This document shows positions 61,996 through 64,000 of a stretch of 64,000 nucleotides of DNA, piece by piece. Within the stretch, counting starts at the first letter, position 1; every line of letters begins with the position of its first letter. The notes under the pieces are model-generated. The model was not told the origin of the DNA and ran no database searches. It was given only the letters and a program-made list of their open reading frames with translations. A program made the translations under genes and the position numbers. This stretch comes from Lentisphaerota bacterium (GTDB taxonomy: Bacteria; Verrucomicrobiota; Lentisphaeria; Victivallales; Victivallaceae), in the NCBI GenBank assembly GCA_015061815.1, contig SUVW01000007.1:1-64000 (forward strand), read 5' to 3'.

Positions 61996-62630
61996 CAGCA
62001 GATAACGGTAGCCAGAGCAAAACCTTCACCGTTGTCCATCGCTGCCGCGCTGGTCACCGGCTGTTCAAAATCGGCAAATACCCCGCCATTGACCACGTAA
62101 TGAGCCGCACAATCCTGACAGGCAGCATCAAAATCCCGGTCGATATTGGTGTCGCAAGGAGCATTTTTTTCGTAAGTTGAAATATACCGGGCGACACCGG
62201 GCTCGAGGGCAAATTCCCGCACCAGCAGCGCATCTTTGCGGATGATGCCGAGATAACCGATTTTGGATTCCCGGCCGGCAACTGCGACGATCCGGGGAGT
62301 ATCCAGAGAATCTTTTTCATAATCCATCGCCAGCAATCCGAGGCTGATGGCATCACGCACCGGCATGCCCATTGCGATTTTCTCTGTTATCGGGTCGGTT
62401 TGAGAACCATTGGTGGCAATGGCCCACTGACCGGCAATACGCAGACAGTTGTAGCTGATATAAGGATTTTTGGCCAGATCGCTTTCCGCGCCCGGACGGG
62501 GGACGATGGCGATTTTTCCGTTGCTTTCCACCGCCTGACGGTTCGGGAAGGAACGGGATGAAACGCGGTACATAGCGCAAACTTTTCCACTTTTGGTCAT
62601 GCCGAATGCAACAATTCTGCCGATATACAT
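61995..62630 (-). CDS. PurO-type IMP cyclohydrolase
   Basis: 211 aa from ATG 62630, which has AGGAG 9 nt upstream. Starts 'MYIGRIVAFGMTKSGK' then 'AMYRVSSRSFPNRQAV', the start of the archaeal-type IMP cyclohydrolase family (PF07826). Ring-closes FAICAR to IMP, the last step of purine synthesis, normally done in bacteria by the C-terminal half of PurH. The presence suggests a split FAICAR synthase/cyclohydrolase arrangement here. Clustered with the polymerase and aroC genes, 44 nt after aroC. Confidence 0.88.
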   Translation of the reverse strand: MYIGRIVAFGMTKSGKVCAMYRVSSRSFPNRQAVESNGKIAIVPRPGAESDLAKNPYISYNCLRIAGQWAIATNGSQTDPITEKIAMGMPVRDAISLGLLAMDYEKDSLDTPRIVAVAGRESKIGYLGIIRKDALLVREFALEPGVARYISTYEKNAPCDTNIDRDFDAACQDCAAHYVVNGGVFADFEQPVTSAAAMDNGEGFALATVIC

Positions 62631-62674
62631 TTTTCTTTTCTCCTTGTTTTTATGTGAATGTTGAAATTGCCTTG

Positions 62675-63739
62675 TTATTGTTGAATTTTTGCACATCTTT
62701 GCATCAACGCAAAATCTGCCAGTACGATGGCCGTCATCGCTTCAACCACCGGTATTATCCGGGGGACGATGCATGGATCATGCCGTCCGGCAATGGTGAT
62801 TTGCCGGGGATTGCCGTCGACATCGACGGTGGTTTGTTCCATTGATATCGAAGGGGTGGGTTTGACCGCCAGTGTAAACAAGATTTCTGCACCGGTGGAG
62901 ATCCCACCGAGAATGCCGCCGGCATGGTTGGCGGCAAATTTGTTCCCCGGCAGCATCGGATCATTATTTTCACTGCCGAAGCTTCCGGCTGAAGCAAATC
63001 CGTCACCGAATTCAATGCCTTTGACACTGCCCAGAGAAAGCATGGCGTAAGCCAAACGGGCATCAAGTTTATCAAATACCGGTTCCCCCCAGCCCGGCGG
63101 TACTGACGTTGCACGGCAGCAGACAATGCCGCCGACACTGTCGCCGGTGCTCCGGGCATCCGCAATCGCTTTTACCATCTTTTCTGCGGCAGCTTTATCC
63201 GGAGAACGTGCCGGATTTTTTTCGATTTCATCAATGTCAAATGTTTCGGCACGTATCCCGGCGATCTCTTTGGCCCAGGCGCGGATCTCAATGCCAAAAG
63301 ATTTCAAAAACATTTTGGCTAACGCTCCGGCAGCCACTCTGGCGCAGGTTTCACGCCCGGAAGAGCGTCCGCCGCCCCGGTGATCCCGGATGCCGTATTT
63401 GGAATAATAACCGAAATCGGCATGCCCCGGACGGAATATCCGGGCGATGTCGCTGTAATCTTTACTGTGCTGATTGTTGTTGCGTATGAGCATCGCGATC
63501 GGGGTGCCGGTGGATAGGCCATCCATTATTCCGGAAACTATTTCCACCTGATCATTCTCCTGCCGGGTGGTGGTCAACTGCGACTGTCCCGGCCGGCGGC
63601 GGGCCATTTCTTTATCCAGCAGCTCCCGGTCGACCGTTATTCCTGCGGGCATACCGTCCACCACGACTCCGAGAGCTTCACCGTGAGATTCCCCGAATGT
63701 GGTTATTTTGAATATATTGCCGAAACTGTTTCCGCCCAT
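62675..63739 (-). CDS. aroC: Chorismate synthase
   Basis: 354 aa. Makes chorismate from EPSP using reduced FMN, last step of the shikimate pathway. Signatures: 'GNIFKITTFGESHGEALGVV' (His active site), 'RRRPGQSQLTTTRQENDQV', 'FRPGHADFGYYSKYGIRDHR' and 'GGRSSGRETCARVAAGALAK'. Starts at 63739 with the highly conserved MGGNSFG. Second in the argB-aroC-purO-polB run; the gap to argB is 20 nt. Confidence 0.97.
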   Translation of the reverse strand: MGGNSFGNIFKITTFGESHGEALGVVVDGMPAGITVDRELLDKEMARRRPGQSQLTTTRQENDQVEIVSGIMDGLSTGTPIAMLIRNNNQHSKDYSDIARIFRPGHADFGYYSKYGIRDHRGGGRSSGRETCARVAAGALAKMFLKSFGIEIRAWAKEIAGIRAETFDIDEIEKNPARSPDKAAAEKMVKAIADARSTGDSVGGIVCCRATSVPPGWGEPVFDKLDARLAYAMLSLGSVKGIEFGDGFASAGSFGSENNDPMLPGNKFAANHAGGILGGISTGAEILFTLAVKPTPSISMEQTTVDVDGNPRQITIAGRHDPCIVPRIIPVVEAMTAIVLADFALMQRCAKIQQ

Positions 63740-63759
63740 GATATTTTACTCCGCAAATA

Positions 63760-64000
63760 TTACATTCTGGAATCCGGACGGACGATCTGGGTGCCGACAC
63801 CATCTTCGGTGAAAATTTCCAGCAGCAGGGCGTGCGGGATGCGGCCGTTGATCATGTGGACCTTGTTTATGCCGGATTCCAGAGCTTTTACACATCCCTG
63901 CACCTTGGGCAGCATGCCGCCGGAAAGAACTCCGTTGCGGACCAACTCCGGGATATCGGTCGTTCTGATCGTGGGGATGACCGATGATTCATCATCCCGG
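63760..64000 (-). CDS. argB: Acetylglutamate kinase, C-terminal part (runs off the window)
   Basis: The last ~80 codons of a gene whose 5' end lies beyond 64000. 'IPELVRNGVLSGGMLPKVQG' followed by 'INKVHMINGRIPHALLLEIF' and 'GVGTQIV' match the C-terminal nucleotide-binding lobe of ArgB (GGMxPKVxxCxxAL, DGRxPHALLLE). Phosphorylates N-acetylglutamate in arginine synthesis. The polypeptide ends PDSRM just before aroC. Confidence 0.88.
   Translation of the reverse strand, partial: RDDESSVIPTIRTTDIPELVRNGVLSGGMLPKVQGCVKALESGINKVHMINGRIPHALLLEIFTEDGVGTQIVRPDSRM

Overview
This 64 kb window is bacterial chromosome of roughly 50% GC. It is dense, strongly operonic (many ATGA/GTGA start-stop overlaps) and has clear Shine-Dalgarno sites. 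I infer a member of the Lentisphaerota (Victivallis-like): a prepilin-type secreted protein with an 'FADGHV' tail ends a glycosidase operon, there are two ~1000-residue secreted DUF6259-like glycosidases, and Na+-coupled symporters are abundant. No 16S gene is present, so this placement is inference. Promoters across the window share TTGnnn-17-TATATT or close variants.

Layout. 1-513: 3' end of 23S rRNA, 5S rRNA and a terminator. 549-793: an intergenic repeat. 794-4198 (-): a MacA/MacB-type efflux system. 4439-11577 (+): a six-gene membrane complex related to Hyf/Hyc hydrogenases but lacking the [NiFe] cysteine ligands, i.e. an Ehr-type complex, followed by an SNF-family Na+ symporter (11588-12976). 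12970-17942 (-): HAD phosphatase, GTP-dependent PEP carboxykinase, an alanine/glycine:Na+ symporter and RecR. 18175-24936 (+): D,D-carboxypeptidase, GT4 glycosyltransferase, MarR regulator, YceD-like protein, XerC/D recombinase, a flavoprotein, PurE, tRNA-Lys and L28. 25066-26816: a two-gene SSS symporter unit. 26822-33955 (-): AraC regulator, prepilin-like protein and two large glycosidases. 34691-38174 (+): FtsK, a RodZ-like protein and tRNA-Arg. 38184-39142: two different repeat arrays. 39202-43658 (-): FAD oxidoreductase and a secreted glycosidase. 43874-46060: a debris region with gene remnants, paired 52-bp half-conserved elements, a YeiH-type transporter and an orphan promoter/operator. 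46066-48567 (-): GH116 enzyme. 48886-52200: a palindrome-rich repeat, an Lgt/TM2/4-TM membrane cluster, a four-helix-bundle protein and tRNA-His. 52399-55225 (+): GcvH-like protein without its lipoyl-lysine, HPr, GT39-like/TPR protein and DUF486. 55232-58242 (-): RsmE, Pgi, YebC. 58509-60028 (+): GalE and a DEDDh exonuclease. 60022-64000 (-): family-B DNA polymerase, PurO-type IMP cyclohydrolase, chorismate synthase and partial ArgB.

Together the genes suggest an anaerobic saccharolytic organism that uses ferredoxin-linked and Na+-based bioenergetics. The best candidates for under-described biology are the Ehr complex with its ferredoxin/NuoB-like fusion, the lysine-less GcvH next to HPr, a PolB whose exonuclease I motif looks degenerate, and three structured repeat families sitting beside rRNA and tRNA genes.
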